Source of the DNA: Dyella sp. 2HG41-7 | GTDB taxonomy: Bacteria > Pseudomonadota > Gammaproteobacteria > Xanthomonadales > Rhodanobacteraceae | DNA: 64,000 nucleotides | Direction of reading: 5' to 3' | NCBI RefSeq assembly: GCF_021390675.1 | Contig: NZ_JAJEJV010000004.1 | Span: 124,001 to 188,000, forward strand | Part shown: positions 53,236-62,448 of the stretch, piece by piece | Layout: every line of letters begins with the position of its first letter | Numbering within the stretch: the first letter of the stretch is position 1 | Program-made: the position numbers and the translations under genes | Notes under the pieces: generated by a model | Database searches by the model: none | What the model was told of the DNA's origin: nothing | The model's input: only the letters and a program-made list of their open reading frames with translations

Positions 53236-53674
53236 GAGAGACCCCTCCCCGTTTCAAAAGGATGAAAATGCAAATGGAATTGGAATTAAAAACGTGTCTC
53301 CCCGACACGTTGGCGCGCACTCCCCTCGTGCTGCCGATTCGAAAGTAGGTCGAAAGTCATGCCTGGGTCAAGACAAGTGCGCGCGCACGACGCACGTTGC
53401 GATGGATTGCACATATTGCGCGACTCGTCTGTCAGTTATGAGCAAGCTCGTCGCTATATCACGAAGGAATCACGCGCGATGTGGGCGATGCAAAGGAAAC
53501 ACCGCATCTCATTTGCACATCGGTTTTATCAGTGAACACAGCAGCGTTTGAAACCCAAGCGCAGTGCGCCGCGCGCCGTCATCGCGACACCCAAGTCGTC
53601 GAGAGAGTCGCCATCGCAGCCTATGAGACGAGCGCCGGGCAAGCTCCATCCATCGTCCCGCTTCGGAGTTCGCC
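53236..53674. other. Long intergenic region upstream of the TonB receptor
   Basis: 439 bp without a supported gene; short frames here lack coding character. One feature stands out: AACGTGTC-TCCCC-GACACGTT at 53291-53311, an eight bp perfect hairpin in the presumed 5' leader or promoter of the TonB receptor. No riboswitch or Fur box was recognised. Confidence 0.4.
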
Positions 53675-53932
53675 ATGCATCGCAACGCCATCGATTCCAG
53701 CCGACACGCGCGCCTGCTCGCCGCATCGTTGCTGTGGTGGTTCGGCGGCAGTTTGCTGCTTGCCACGACGCTCGTTCCTGCCCACACCGAGCTGCTCGGC
53801 TGGACGCCATTCTTCTGGCTGTTTATCGCGCCGCTGGCGGTGGCGCTGACGTTGGAACCGCGTTTGCCGCGGCAATTGTTGAACGTACGCAGACAGCGCC
53901 GTCGCACGACATCGCAGTTGATCTGGAACTGA
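53675..53932 (+). CDS. Small two-span membrane protein
   Basis: An 85-residue frame begins at ATG 53675 with CGGAG upstream. It has two hydrophobic segments (LLAASLLWWFGGSLLLATTL and TPFFWLFIAPLAVALTL) and a basic C-terminus (RRQRRRTT). No known family is recognised. It stands alone between the TonB receptor control region and the RimK-like gene, which is read toward it. Coding is plausible because of the membrane pattern, but unproven. Confidence 0.55.
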   Translation: MHRNAIDSSRHARLLAASLLWWFGGSLLLATTLVPAHTELLGWTPFFWLFIAPLAVALTLEPRLPRQLLNVRRQRRRTTSQLIWN

Positions 53933-54101
53933 TCGGAATTCCGCTTGGCAGTGGAGCCGCTGCGGCAGGAACGCCGCAGCCAGGGAAAGTCGCCGGTTGG
54001 AATGGAGTGGTCGCAACTGGCGGCCGGCGCGATGGAGCGCGCCACGATTCCGGCTTACCCAGGGACGGGTAGGTCGGAACAACCCACGAGCGCGCTCATG
54101 A

Positions 54102-55586
54102 TTAGGCGATGATGCCCATGCGCTTGCGTTCCATGCGCCGCAAAAACTCCTGCATGATGCGGCGATACAAATCTTCGCCGAGATACGCGTCTTCCACGCC
54201 GGCATCGATGGACGGGTTGTCGTTGACTTCGATCACCACCGCTTTGTCGCCGACCTGTTTCAAGTCCACGCCGTAGAGACCATCGCCCACTGCGCTGGTG
54301 GCTTTGAGCGCAAGCTTCACCACTTCGGCCGGCACATCGCGCGGCGGAATGGTTTCGAAGCCGCCGGATTTCGCCGTGCCTTTCGCGCCATGGTTGTAGA
54401 TCTGCCAGTGACCGCGCGACATGTAGTACTTGCATGCGTACAGCGGCTCGCGATTGAGCACGCCGATGCGCCAGTCGAAATCGGTGTAGACGTATTCCTG
54501 CGCCAGCAACAGCGCGCTGTGTTGAAACAGTTCGCCGGTGGCCTTTTCGAATTCCGCTTCGCTTTCCACTTTGACGACGCCGCGCGAGAACGAGCCGTCG
54601 GGAATTTTCAGTACGAGCGGATAACCGAGTTTTTCGGCGACGTCTTTCAGACCTTTCGCGTCGTCACGATACAGAATCTCCGTGCGCGGCACGGCGAGTT
54701 TGCGCGACACCATCAAGTCGTTGAGGAAGATCTTGTTCGTGCAACGCAAGATGGAGCTCGGATCGTCGATCACCACCATGCCTTCGCGTTCCGCCTTGTG
54801 CGCGAAGATATAGGTGTGGTTGTCGCTCGCCGTGGTTTCGCGAATAAACAGGCCGTCGTATTCGGCGAGCCGTTGGTAATCGTTCTTGCCGATGGGATCG
54901 ACTTCGATGCCCAGTTCCTTGCCGGCTGAGATAAACGACTTCAGCGCCTTCTTGTTGGACGGCGGCATCGCTTCGTTCGGGTCGACCAGCATGGCGACGT
55001 CGTAGCGATATGCCTTCCGCTGGCGCGGCTTGCGCCACAGCTTTTTGGAGAAGCGATCCAGTTCGTCGGCGAAGGCGTCTTCCTGCGCGTCGTCCAGCGT
55101 GTGCAGGCCGACCGGTTTGATCGACGAGATCTGCCAAAGGCGCTCGCGCTCGAATTCGATGCGCAGCAGCGGGCACGGGAACATTTCGAACACCTGCCGC
55201 GCCAAGTCCTGCAGCGCCGGGTGCGAGGTTTCGCCGAAGTACACGAGGGTGCCGAAATCGGTGGTGTCGCGGCCGCCCGCAGGCAGGAAGTGCGTGAGCT
55301 TGGCGTTGAGGTCGTCGATCGCCAGGCCGTACAGGGACCGCCGGCGCAGATCGTTGACCGTGCGCACCGAGGGCATCACGCGATGTCCACGCGCTTCGGC
55401 CAACAGCGACACGTAGTAACCCGTGCCCAGGTACTTGTAGCTGCGACAGAGATTGATCACGTGCGTGCGCTCGTCGTCGCCGCCTACCGGCTCGCGCAGG
55501 TAATCCATGGCGGTGACCACGTCGACAGACGGATAGTAGGAGCCCCAGTCAGAAGCTTTCTCGACGACGATGACGAGTCGGGTCAT
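54102..55586 (-). CDS. RimK family ATP-grasp ligase with RLAN-type N-terminal domain
   Basis: This 494-residue protein has an N-terminal domain of the RimK-like ATP-grasp-associated type (about 1-200; TRLVIVVEKASDWGSYYP, GTGYYVSLLAEARG). A C-terminal ATP-grasp fold follows (VLKIPDGSFSRGVVKV, DWRIGVLN, ending in EVNDNPSIDAGVED for metal binding). It should join an amino acid or peptide to a carboxylate, driven by ATP. It lies divergent from a GNAT acetyltransferase, 270 bp apart; elsewhere similar ligases neighbour GNAT/peptidase C39 proteins. The product is unknown. Confidence 0.9.
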   Translation of the reverse strand: MTRLVIVVEKASDWGSYYPSVDVVTAMDYLREPVGGDDERTHVINLCRSYKYLGTGYYVSLLAEARGHRVMPSVRTVNDLRRRSLYGLAIDDLNAKLTHFLPAGGRDTTDFGTLVYFGETSHPALQDLARQVFEMFPCPLLRIEFERERLWQISSIKPVGLHTLDDAQEDAFADELDRFSKKLWRKPRQRKAYRYDVAMLVDPNEAMPPSNKKALKSFISAGKELGIEVDPIGKNDYQRLAEYDGLFIRETTASDNHTYIFAHKAEREGMVVIDDPSSILRCTNKIFLNDLMVSRKLAVPRTEILYRDDAKGLKDVAEKLGYPLVLKIPDGSFSRGVVKVESEAEFEKATGELFQHSALLLAQEYVYTDFDWRIGVLNREPLYACKYYMSRGHWQIYNHGAKGTAKSGGFETIPPRDVPAEVVKLALKATSAVGDGLYGVDLKQVGDKAVVIEVNDNPSIDAGVEDAYLGEDLYRRIMQEFLRRMERKRMGIIA

Positions 55587-55856
55587 GGCACCTCAAAGAA
55601 ACCGGAAGGTGGACGTCGTCACGTCGGGGAACGAGGCGGCGCAGCGCAAGGCGGCAGTTTCTTGCACCTCGGCGAAGCACACAAGAGCACCCGATGAAGC
55701 AAGCCTAAATGCGCGGCCCGATCTGCGCGCGTGTGCCTTCTGCGGGATGATTTCCGGGCGCGACTGCACTAGAGTGCCGCGCTTGCTCAAAACCACCGCG
55801 TATCACCTTGGGTAGACGCGCCCGGCCCGCTGCCGGCGCCTTCGACGAGAGACCTG

Positions 55857-56333
55857 ATGACCCGATCGCCAGCTACCGCCGCCGTGCGGGTGCGCCGCGC
55901 CGAACTTTCCGACCTGGACGACCTGGTCGCGCTGGAAGAGGCGACGTTCGACAGCGACAAGATCAGCCGCGCGCAGTTTCGCCGTCACCTGGACAGCGAT
56001 ACGGCGCGGGTGTTGGTGGCGAGCGCGAATCATCGCCGCTTTCTCGGCACGGCCATGGTGTTCTTTCGCAAGGGCAGTCGCGCGGCGCGCTTGTATTCGA
56101 TCGCCAGTCTGCCGGAGGCGCGCGGCAAGGGCGTGGGCACGGCCTTGATCGAAGCGGCCGAGATGGCCGCACAGCAGCGACACTGCGACGCCTTGCGGCT
56201 GGAAGTGCGCACGGACAACGACAGCGCCATCCGTTTGTACGAGCGGCTGGGTTACCGCCGCGTGCATCCGATCAAGAAAGCGTTCTATGAAGACGGCTCG
56301 GATGCGTTTGTCTACGAGAAAACGCTGACATGA
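55857..56333 (+). CDS. GNAT family N-acetyltransferase
   Basis: This 158-residue protein has GNAT motif A (LYSIASLPEARGKGVGTALIEAAE, with the acetyl-CoA loop RGKGVG) and motif B (NDSAIRLYERLGYRRVHPIKKAFYEDGSD). It transfers an acetyl group from acetyl-CoA to an amine. In related neighbourhoods a GNAT domain is fused to a C39 peptidase next to the RimK-like ligase; no peptidase domain is present here. ATG 55857 overlaps nothing. A bidirectional terminator follows. Confidence 0.9.
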   Translation: MTRSPATAAVRVRRAELSDLDDLVALEEATFDSDKISRAQFRRHLDSDTARVLVASANHRRFLGTAMVFFRKGSRAARLYSIASLPEARGKGVGTALIEAAEMAAQQRHCDALRLEVRTDNDSAIRLYERLGYRRVHPIKKAFYEDGSDAFVYEKTLT

Positions 56334-56360
56334 AAAAGGCCTCCCACTGGGAGGCCTTTT
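56334..56360. terminator. Bidirectional terminator between GNAT and periplasmic protein genes
   Basis: AAAAGGCCTCCC-ACT-GGGAGGCCTTTT is a perfect 12 bp stem with A- and T-runs at its ends, starting directly after the GNAT stop. It can terminate transcription in both directions for the convergent genes. Confidence 0.9.
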
Positions 56361-56374
56361 CGTTGCGTCCGCGA

Positions 56375-56653
56375 TCAGCGATGGTTTTCGTTGGAGGCTT
56401 CCGCTGCCTGCTTGAGTTCGGCGTTGGCCTGATCGAGCAGTTCCTTCGCGTGTTGCGCGTGACCGCCCAAATCGAATTCGTTGGCCTTCTGCGCATCGAC
56501 GACGCGCTTGTATGCCTGGTCGACCAGGCGCTGTGCGGCGGCGATGTTCGGATGGCGTTTGCCGCTGACGTCGCGAACCGGCTGCTGGGCGATGGCCGCG
56601 GTGGCGAACACGGCGAGACCTGCCGTCATGGCGACGAGTGCGATGCGTTTCAT
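56375..56653 (-). CDS. Small periplasmic helical protein
   Basis: This 92-residue protein has a signal peptide (MKRIALVAMTAGLAVFATAAIAQ) and a helical mature part with His/Gln/Ala-rich segments (NIAAAQRLVDQAYKRVVDAQ, HAQHAKELLDQANAELKQAA). That may form a coiled coil. No known family can be named with confidence. It is convergent with the GNAT gene. Confidence 0.75.
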   Translation of the reverse strand: MKRIALVAMTAGLAVFATAAIAQQPVRDVSGKRHPNIAAAQRLVDQAYKRVVDAQKANEFDLGGHAQHAKELLDQANAELKQAAEASNENHR

Positions 56654-56765
56654 GCGTTGTTCCCCTTTGTCTGCGATGCAGTTGGACGGAGAGGCGAATC
56701 TAGCATCGCCTTATGACCGCAGCTACGAGGATTTCTTGCGACGCATTCTTTCGACGGCGCGCCGA

Positions 56766-57455
56766 TCAACCGCCCAACCGTTGTCCAATGCGTTGCGCCG
56801 TCGCGTCGTCCGGACGCGCAACCAAGGCGCCGGTCCGCATCAGGCTCACGCTGTAGTGACCGCCGTCCACCAGCGGCAGGAATGCGGCGCTGCCGAATAC
56901 CGTATCCACTTCGGGAAACCACGTCGGTACTTGTTTCTTCAAATCGAACAGATCGCCCGTGCCGGCCTGGCTGAAATCGATCACCGTGCGCGGCGCGTTC
57001 ATTTCCTGGCTGGCGTCGTCGTAGCGGCCTGAAATGCGGTCGAGGCGGTATAGCGGCGCTACGCCGGCCAACATGGCGGGCAGCTTCCACTTCAGCACAT
57101 AAGCGTCGACCTGGAAGTCGTCGCCGGCCAGCTGCGCATTGCGCGATGTGCCGTCGGGCCAGGTCACCGTGAGCGCCCAGCGTTGCGGCGTCAGGATGCG
57201 CGCATCGATCTGCACGACCGGTTCCTCTTCGCTGAGAAAGCGATAACCGCGCAGCGTCATCGCGGCGCCGCCCAGCAACGCCGCCAGCGCGACAAAGACC
57301 AACAGCAGCAAGGTATGCACAACCGCCGCGAGATGACGACGGTGATGCACGTGGTGGCGCGCCGACAGCAACTGGGTCAGCGCAATCAGCACAACGATGC
57401 CTGCCCCGATCGCCAGCAGGGTGGTGGGAAGGCGTAGCAATTCATTCCAATTCAT
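56766..57455 (-). CDS. Conserved membrane protein of unknown function
   Basis: This 229-residue protein starts at ATG 57455 (MNWNELLRLPTTLLAIGAG) with GGAG upstream. It has two membrane segments (about 12-32 and 47-70). A periplasmic beta-rich region follows (YRFLSEEEPVVQIDARILTPQRWALTVTWPDG) with a late GHYSVSLMRTG segment. Similar Xanthomonadales proteins are sometimes labelled multidrug or cation efflux pumps, but no pump architecture is visible. Confidence 0.75.
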   Translation of the reverse strand: MNWNELLRLPTTLLAIGAGIVVLIALTQLLSARHHVHHRRHLAAVVHTLLLLVFVALAALLGGAAMTLRGYRFLSEEEPVVQIDARILTPQRWALTVTWPDGTSRNAQLAGDDFQVDAYVLKWKLPAMLAGVAPLYRLDRISGRYDDASQEMNAPRTVIDFSQAGTGDLFDLKKQVPTWFPEVDTVFGSAAFLPLVDGGHYSVSLMRTGALVARPDDATAQRIGQRLGG

Positions 57456-57556
57456 GGGGACTCCGACGTTCCGCAACTCCCTTGCAAGACATCCATGATA
57501 AACGGTGCCGAGCTCGCGGCTTGGCTATACTGCGAGCGTTTTCCGAGGATTCGCCC

Positions 57557-57754
57557 ATGCGTCGATCGATTTTGCTGCTGCCGACCTGCCTCGCCATCGC
57601 CGCGATCTCCGGCTGCGGCAACAAGGGTCCGTTGTACTACCCGCGAGCTGCGCCTGCCGCCGCGCATCCAGCGCCCGCGCCGGCGACGTCGAGCACCGCG
57701 ACGACACCGGCTTCGACAAGCAGCGTGTCGACCAAGCCGACGAGCGGAAACTGA
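57557..57754 (+). CDS. lptM: LptM-like small lipoprotein
   Basis: This 65-residue protein has a lipoprotein signal and the diagnostic start of mature LptM/YifL (SGCGNKGPLYYP, lipobox Cys near residue 20). A Pro/Ala/Ser/Thr-rich tail follows. E. coli LptM helps LptD mature in the outer membrane. ATG 57557 is chosen. It precedes dapF by seven bp, as yifL-dapF in E. coli. Confidence 0.88.
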   Translation: MRRSILLLPTCLAIAAISGCGNKGPLYYPRAAPAAAHPAPAPATSSTATTPASTSSVSTKPTSGN

Positions 57755-57761
57755 CGCGAGC

Positions 57762-58598
57762 ATGACGTTGCGTTTTTCCAAGATGCACGGCAGCGGCAAC
57801 GACTTCGCCGTGATCGACAGCCGCGACCGCGCGCTGGCCTTGAACCCATCCACGATTCGGGCCATGGCGGATCGCCATACCGGCGTCGGATTTGATCAAT
57901 TGTTGAGCGTGGAGCCGGCGCGCGACGGTTCCAGCGCGTTCTATTACGGCATCTGGAATGCGGACGGTTCGCCGTCGGGCCAGTGCGGCAACGGCGTGCG
58001 CTGCGTGGCGGCGTGGCTGCAGCGCGCGGGCGAGCTGGGCATTGGCGATACGGTGCAGATCCAGAGTCCGTCCGGTCCTGTGGTCGTGCGAATGGTCGAT
58101 GCGGATCGCGTGACGGTGGATATGGGCGAGCCGATTTTCGAACCGGCGCGCATTCCATTCAACGCCTCCAACCCCGCCGATCGCTATGCATTATCAGTGG
58201 ACGGCGAAACGGTCGATATCGGCGCGGTGTCGATGGGAAATCCTCACGCCGTGATGACGGTGGACGATCTGCAGGCGCCGCGCTTGGCGCGCCTCGGTCC
58301 CGCGTTGACATCCCATGCGCATTTCCCGGAAGGCGCGAATGCCGGATTTGTGCAGAAATTGAGCACGCAACACGTGCGCCTGCGCGTTCACGAGCGCGGT
58401 TCGGGCTGGACGTTGGCTTGCGGCACGGGCGCATGCGCAGCGATGGCCGTACTTCGTCGCCGGGGCGAAGTCGATGGGCAGGTGCGTGTCGACCTTCCCG
58501 GCGGCACACTGCAAATCGACTGGACCGGTCCTGGCGACAGACTCTGGATGACCGGTCCTGCTACCTTTGTATTCGAAGGCGAGTGGCTGGGTGATTGA
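57762..58598 (+). CDS. dapF: Diaminopimelate epimerase
   Basis: This 278-residue protein has both catalytic Cys motifs: GQCGNGVRC (Cys near residue 75) and ACGTGACA (Cys near 219), plus FSKMHGSGNDF at the N-terminus. It interconverts LL- and meso-diaminopimelate for lysine and peptidoglycan synthesis in the cytoplasm. ATG 57762 is used. It is followed by DUF484 and xerC, the conserved order. Confidence 0.97.
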   Translation: MTLRFSKMHGSGNDFAVIDSRDRALALNPSTIRAMADRHTGVGFDQLLSVEPARDGSSAFYYGIWNADGSPSGQCGNGVRCVAAWLQRAGELGIGDTVQIQSPSGPVVVRMVDADRVTVDMGEPIFEPARIPFNASNPADRYALSVDGETVDIGAVSMGNPHAVMTVDDLQAPRLARLGPALTSHAHFPEGANAGFVQKLSTQHVRLRVHERGSGWTLACGTGACAAMAVLRRRGEVDGQVRVDLPGGTLQIDWTGPGDRLWMTGPATFVFEGEWLGD

Positions 58599-58656
58599 TG
58601 CAGGGGCCCACTCATCGCACACTCCGACTTGACCGCGTTCAGAGAGGTTTTTGCGC

Positions 58657-59340
58657 ATGACTCACGCCCTGCTCGACGACACGATCAAAGCCAGCGATGT
58701 GGCCGCGTATCTGCGCCAGCATCCGGCTTTTCTCAGCGATTACCCCGATCTGGCCATGCTGCTGACCTTGCCGCGCGAACAGGGCGCCGCGGCATCGCTG
58801 GCGGCGTATCAATCGCAAACCCTGCGCGACAAGAACAGCGAACTGGAGCAGAAGCTTCGCGAGCTGACGACCATCGCGGCGGAAAACGAACGCCTGATGT
58901 TGCGCGTGCATGAGCTTAATGTCGCCATCCTGCGCGCCAACACGCCGGGCGTCGCCGCGCGCAGCGTGGTGGCCCGGCTGTCGGAAGATTTCAGCACCGA
59001 TCAAATTCGCCTAGTGCTGTTCGGCGACGTGGTGCTGCCGCCGGCCGACTGGCTGTTGTACGAACCGGCCGGTCGCTCCGCCATGCCGGAATTCGCCGAT
59101 TTTCTGCCGCATCACGAACCCATCTCCGGCCGCCTTTCGGCCGAACGTCTGAACCGTTTGTTCGGATCGCAGGCGCCGCACATCAAGTCGGCCGCGCTGA
59201 TGCCGCTGGGCGAGTTGGGGTTGCTTGCGCTCGGCAGTCGCGATCCCGATCACTTTCAGCCGGGCATGGGCACGCTGTTTCTCAAGATGATTGCCGCCAC
59301 CGTCACCGCAACGCTCGCGCGTTTGCAGGACGGCGCTTGA
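58657..59340 (+). CDS. DUF484 family protein
   Basis: This 227-residue protein has an N-terminal helical segment (IKASDVAAYLRQHPAFLSDYPDLA) and a coiled-coil (QTLRDKNSELEQKLRELTTIAAENERL). A GAF-like C-terminal domain follows (SAALMPLGELGLLALGSRDPDHFQPGMGTLFL). That is the DUF484/YigA pattern found between dapF and xerC. Its function is unknown. ATG 58657 follows GAGAGG. The stop overlaps the xerC start region. Confidence 0.92.
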   Translation: MTHALLDDTIKASDVAAYLRQHPAFLSDYPDLAMLLTLPREQGAAASLAAYQSQTLRDKNSELEQKLRELTTIAAENERLMLRVHELNVAILRANTPGVAARSVVARLSEDFSTDQIRLVLFGDVVLPPADWLLYEPAGRSAMPEFADFLPHHEPISGRLSAERLNRLFGSQAPHIKSAALMPLGELGLLALGSRDPDHFQPGMGTLFLKMIAATVTATLARLQDGA

Positions 59341-60236
59341 GCGTAGCGATGGACGCACAGGCCCAAGTCGATGCGTGGCTCGCGCGACTGGCCGGCGAAC
59401 GGAAGGCATCGCCGCACACCATCGACGGTTATCGCCGCGATCTGGCGAAGTTGATGGCGTATATGCAACGTCAACAGATTGCATCGTTCGACAAGCTGGA
59501 TGCGCATCGCATGCGCGGTTTCGTGGCGTCTGAACATCGCGCGGGTTTGTCGCCGAAGAGTTTGCAGCGCCTGCTTTCCTCCTGCCGAAGCTTGTTTCGT
59601 CAACTCACGCGCGAAGGATCCTTGTCGCACGATCCGCTGGTCGGCGTGCGCGGACCGAAGGTACATCGCAAGTTGCCACAGGTATTGGATGTCGACGAAG
59701 CGACCACCTTGGTAGAAGGCGAAGGCGACGATGCGCTCGGCGTACGCGACCGCGCCATGCTTGAGTTGTTTTATTCGTCGGGCCTGCGTCTTTCCGAATT
59801 GATCGGCTTGCGCTGGCTGGATCTCGATCTGGACGCGGGCGAAGTGCGCGTGCTGGGCAAGGGCCGAAAGACGCGCATCGTTCCCGTCGGGCGACACGCC
59901 ATCGCCGCACTTCGCGCGTTGGGCGACGCGGAAGGACGCGAACCGGAAACGCCGGTTTTTCGCGGACGACACGGCGCGCCGATCAGTCCGCGCACGGTGC
60001 AGGCGCGCATGAAGACGCTCGCCATGCGGCAAGGTTTCGCCAAGCACGTGCATCCGCATTTACTGCGTCACACGTTCGCCAGCCATATGCTGGAATCGTC
60101 CGGCGATTTGCGCGCGGTGCAAGAGTTGCTCGGTCACGCAGATATCGCCACCACGCAAATCTATACGCATCTGGATTTTCAGCATCTGGCGAAGGTCTAC
60201 GACGCCGCGCATCCGCGCGCACGGCGCAAAGGCTGA
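59337..60236 (+). CDS. xerC: Site-specific tyrosine recombinase XerC
   Basis: This protein of about 299 residues has the tyrosine recombinase set: catalytic Arg in SGLRLSELIGLRW, Lys in GKGRKTRIVPV, HxxR in HLLRHTFASH, His in LGHADIATTQIY, and the nucleophile Tyr in TQIYTHLD. With XerD it resolves chromosome dimers at dif. A TTG start at 59337 overlaps the DUF484 stop; ATG 59349 is the alternative. The dapF-DUF484-xerC synteny supports the assignment over a mobile integrase. Confidence 0.94.
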   Translation: MSVAMDAQAQVDAWLARLAGERKASPHTIDGYRRDLAKLMAYMQRQQIASFDKLDAHRMRGFVASEHRAGLSPKSLQRLLSSCRSLFRQLTREGSLSHDPLVGVRGPKVHRKLPQVLDVDEATTLVEGEGDDALGVRDRAMLELFYSSGLRLSELIGLRWLDLDLDAGEVRVLGKGRKTRIVPVGRHAIAALRALGDAEGREPETPVFRGRHGAPISPRTVQARMKTLAMRQGFAKHVHPHLLRHTFASHMLESSGDLRAVQELLGHADIATTQIYTHLDFQHLAKVYDAAHPRARRKG

Positions 60237-60329
60237 GCGCGACCACCGTGACTGGATCGCCACGGTGCCGCCCGGCGCCCTGGTACGCGGCGGCGGCGCC
60301 GACCCTCCCGGCGAATCCACCCCCAACGC

Positions 60330-60357
60330 CTTGGATTCGGGCCTGACGGCCCCACTT
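60330..60357 (+). promoter_or_regulatory. Sigma32-type heat-shock promoter of hslVU
   Basis: CTTGGAT-N13-CCCCACTT approximates the sigma32 consensus CTTGAAA-N11 to N16-CCCCATNT. The predicted start lies about 25 bp before the hslV ATG, followed by a GGAG ribosome site. This fits heat-shock control of hslVU. Confidence 0.65.
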
Positions 60358-60388
60358 TTGCGGGTCTGGGTTTCTTTCGGAGATTTTC

Positions 60389-60922
60389 ATGGAATCGTTC
60401 CATGCAACCACCATCATCTCGGTGCGCCGCAACGGGCGCGTGGTGATCGGCGGCGACGGTCAGGTCACGCTGGGCAATACCGTGATGAAGGCGAATGCGC
60501 GCAAGATCCGCCGCCTGGGCAAGGGCGACGTGCTCGCCGGCTTCGCCGGCGCGACCGCCGATGCGTTCACGCTGTTCGAACTGTTCGAGCAGAAGCTGGA
60601 CAAGCACAGTGGCAACCTCACCCGCGCTGCCGTGGAGATGGCCAAGGAATGGCGCACCGATCGCCGCCTGGGCCGTCTCGAAGCGATGTTGGCGGTGGCC
60701 GACAAAGACGCCTCGCTGCTGATTTCCGGCAACGGCGACGTGCTGGAACCCGAACACGGCTTGATCGCCATCGGCTCCGGCGGCCCGTACGCACAGTCGG
60801 CCGCGCTCGCCTTGATGGAAAACACCGATCTGGATGCGCGCGCCATCGTCGAGCGCGCATTGAAGATCGCTGGCGACATCTGCATCTACACCAATCACAA
60901 CACCACGATCGAAGAGCTGTAA
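60389..60922 (+). CDS. hslV: ATP-dependent protease subunit HslV
   Basis: This 177-residue protein is the threonine protease of the HslVU complex. The Thr pair of the mature E. coli enzyme appears as [23 protein letters not shown], here preceded by a short leader (MESFHA). This means Thr7 would need exposure by cleavage. It degrades misfolded and regulatory proteins with HslU. It is followed by hslU. Confidence 0.97.
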   Translation: MESFHATTIISVRRNGRVVIGGDGQVTLGNTVMKANARKIRRLGKGDVLAGFAGATADAFTLFELFEQKLDKHSGNLTRAAVEMAKEWRTDRRLGRLEAMLAVADKDASLLISGNGDVLEPEHGLIAIGSGGPYAQSAALALMENTDLDARAIVERALKIAGDICIYTNHNTTIEEL

Positions 60923-60995
60923 TGCGCGCGCGGGACATTGCGTTCCCGTGATGCCGACGTTCTCCGTTTCCCGATCCTGCCCCCTGGGTTAAATC

Positions 60996-62339
60996 ATGTC
61001 CGAACTCACTCCCCGCGAAATCGTCAACGAACTCGATCGCTTCATCATCGGCCAGCACAACGCCAAGCGCGCGGTGGCGATCGCGCTGCGCAATCGCTGG
61101 CGCCGCATGCAGCTCGAGCCCGCGCTGCGCGAGGAAGTCACGCCGAAGAATATTTTGATGATCGGTCCCACCGGCGTTGGCAAGACCGAAATCGCGCGTC
61201 GCCTGGCGACGCTTGCGAATGCGCCGTTTGTGAAGGTGGAAGCCACCAAGTTCACCGAGGTCGGTTACGTCGGCAAAGACGTGGAATCGATCGTGCGCGA
61301 TCTCGCCGACGTCGCCTACAAACTCACACGCGAGCAAGCGATGAAACGCGTGCGCACGCAGGCCGAAGATCGCGCCGAAGATCGCATCCTGGACGCGTTG
61401 CTGCCGCGCCGCCAAGCGCCCACCGATTGGACGCACGATCCGGCGCCGGCCGCCTCGTCGATCGAAAACGATACGCGTCAGAAGTTGCGCAAGCAGTTGC
61501 GCGAAGGCGCGCTGGACGATCGCGAGATCGAACTCGATGTCGCCATGAATGTCGGCGTGGAAATCATGTCGCCGCCGGGCATGGAAGAGATGGGCCAGCA
61601 GTTGCGCCAGATGTTCCAGAACCTCGGTGGCGCGCGCACGCAAAAGCGCAAGCTGCCGATCAAGGCCGCGCGTCCGCTGTTGATCGAAGAAGAAGCCAGC
61701 CGCCTGCTCAACGACGAAGAAATTCGCGCGCAGGCGATGGAAGCCGCCGAGCAGAACGGTATCGTCTTTATCGACGAGATCGATAAGGTCGCGCAGCGCT
61801 CCGAATGGGGCGGCGCGGGCGTCAGCCGCGAGGGCGTACAGCGCGACCTGCTGCCATTGGTGGAAGGCTCCACTGTGTCTACCAAGTACGGGCCGATCAA
61901 GACCGATCACATGCTCTTCATTGCGTCGGGCGCGTTCTCGCTAGCCAAGCCCTCGGATCTGATTCCGGAGCTACAAGGCCGCCTGCCGATTCGCGTCGAG
62001 CTGTCGGCGCTGTCGGTGGACGACTTCAAGCGCATCCTGCGCGAACCGCACAATGCGTTGACCAAACAGTACGTGGCCTTGCTCGGCACCGAGGGCGTCT
62101 CCCTCACCTTCGACGAGACCGGCATCGACCGGCTGGCCGAGGTGGCCTACCAAGTGAACGAGCGCACCGAAAACATCGGCGCCCGCCGCCTTCACACCGT
62201 GATGGAGCGTCTTCTGGAGAAGATCTCCTACGAAGCTGCGGACAAATCCGGCGAAAACTATGTGATCAGCGCCGAATATGTGGATAAGAATCTCGCCAGC
62301 CTGGTGCAGGACGAGGATTTGAGCCGGTATATCCTCTGA
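60996..62339 (+). CDS. hslU: ATP-dependent protease ATPase subunit HslU
   Basis: This 447-residue AAA+ unfoldase has N-terminal [24 protein letters not shown], Walker [10 protein letters not shown] (about 57-65), Walker B with IVFIDEIDK, and a conserved C-terminal [17 protein letters not shown] sensor region. It hexamerises and feeds substrates to HslV in the cytoplasm. ATG 60996 is used. It lies 73 bp after hslV, in one operon. Confidence 0.98.
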   Translation: MSELTPREIVNELDRFIIGQHNAKRAVAIALRNRWRRMQLEPALREEVTPKNILMIGPTGVGKTEIARRLATLANAPFVKVEATKFTEVGYVGKDVESIVRDLADVAYKLTREQAMKRVRTQAEDRAEDRILDALLPRRQAPTDWTHDPAPAASSIENDTRQKLRKQLREGALDDREIELDVAMNVGVEIMSPPGMEEMGQQLRQMFQNLGGARTQKRKLPIKAARPLLIEEEASRLLNDEEIRAQAMEAAEQNGIVFIDEIDKVAQRSEWGGAGVSREGVQRDLLPLVEGSTVSTKYGPIKTDHMLFIASGAFSLAKPSDLIPELQGRLPIRVELSALSVDDFKRILREPHNALTKQYVALLGTEGVSLTFDETGIDRLAEVAYQVNERTENIGARRLHTVMERLLEKISYEAADKSGENYVISAEYVDKNLASLVQDEDLSRYIL

Positions 62340-62448
62340 CTCGGGGGATATACATTAAGTGATTGTATAGTAAGAATATTATAGGTTCATCGAGGCGGTT
62401 AGCGGGCTGTAAACAAGCGGTCGGACCCCCTCTGGTAAAATATTGACC

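Noticed and set aside
59337-60236. Integrase of a mobile element
   Set aside because: Length, motifs and dapF-DUF484-xerC order identify housekeeping XerC; no attachment site or cargo.
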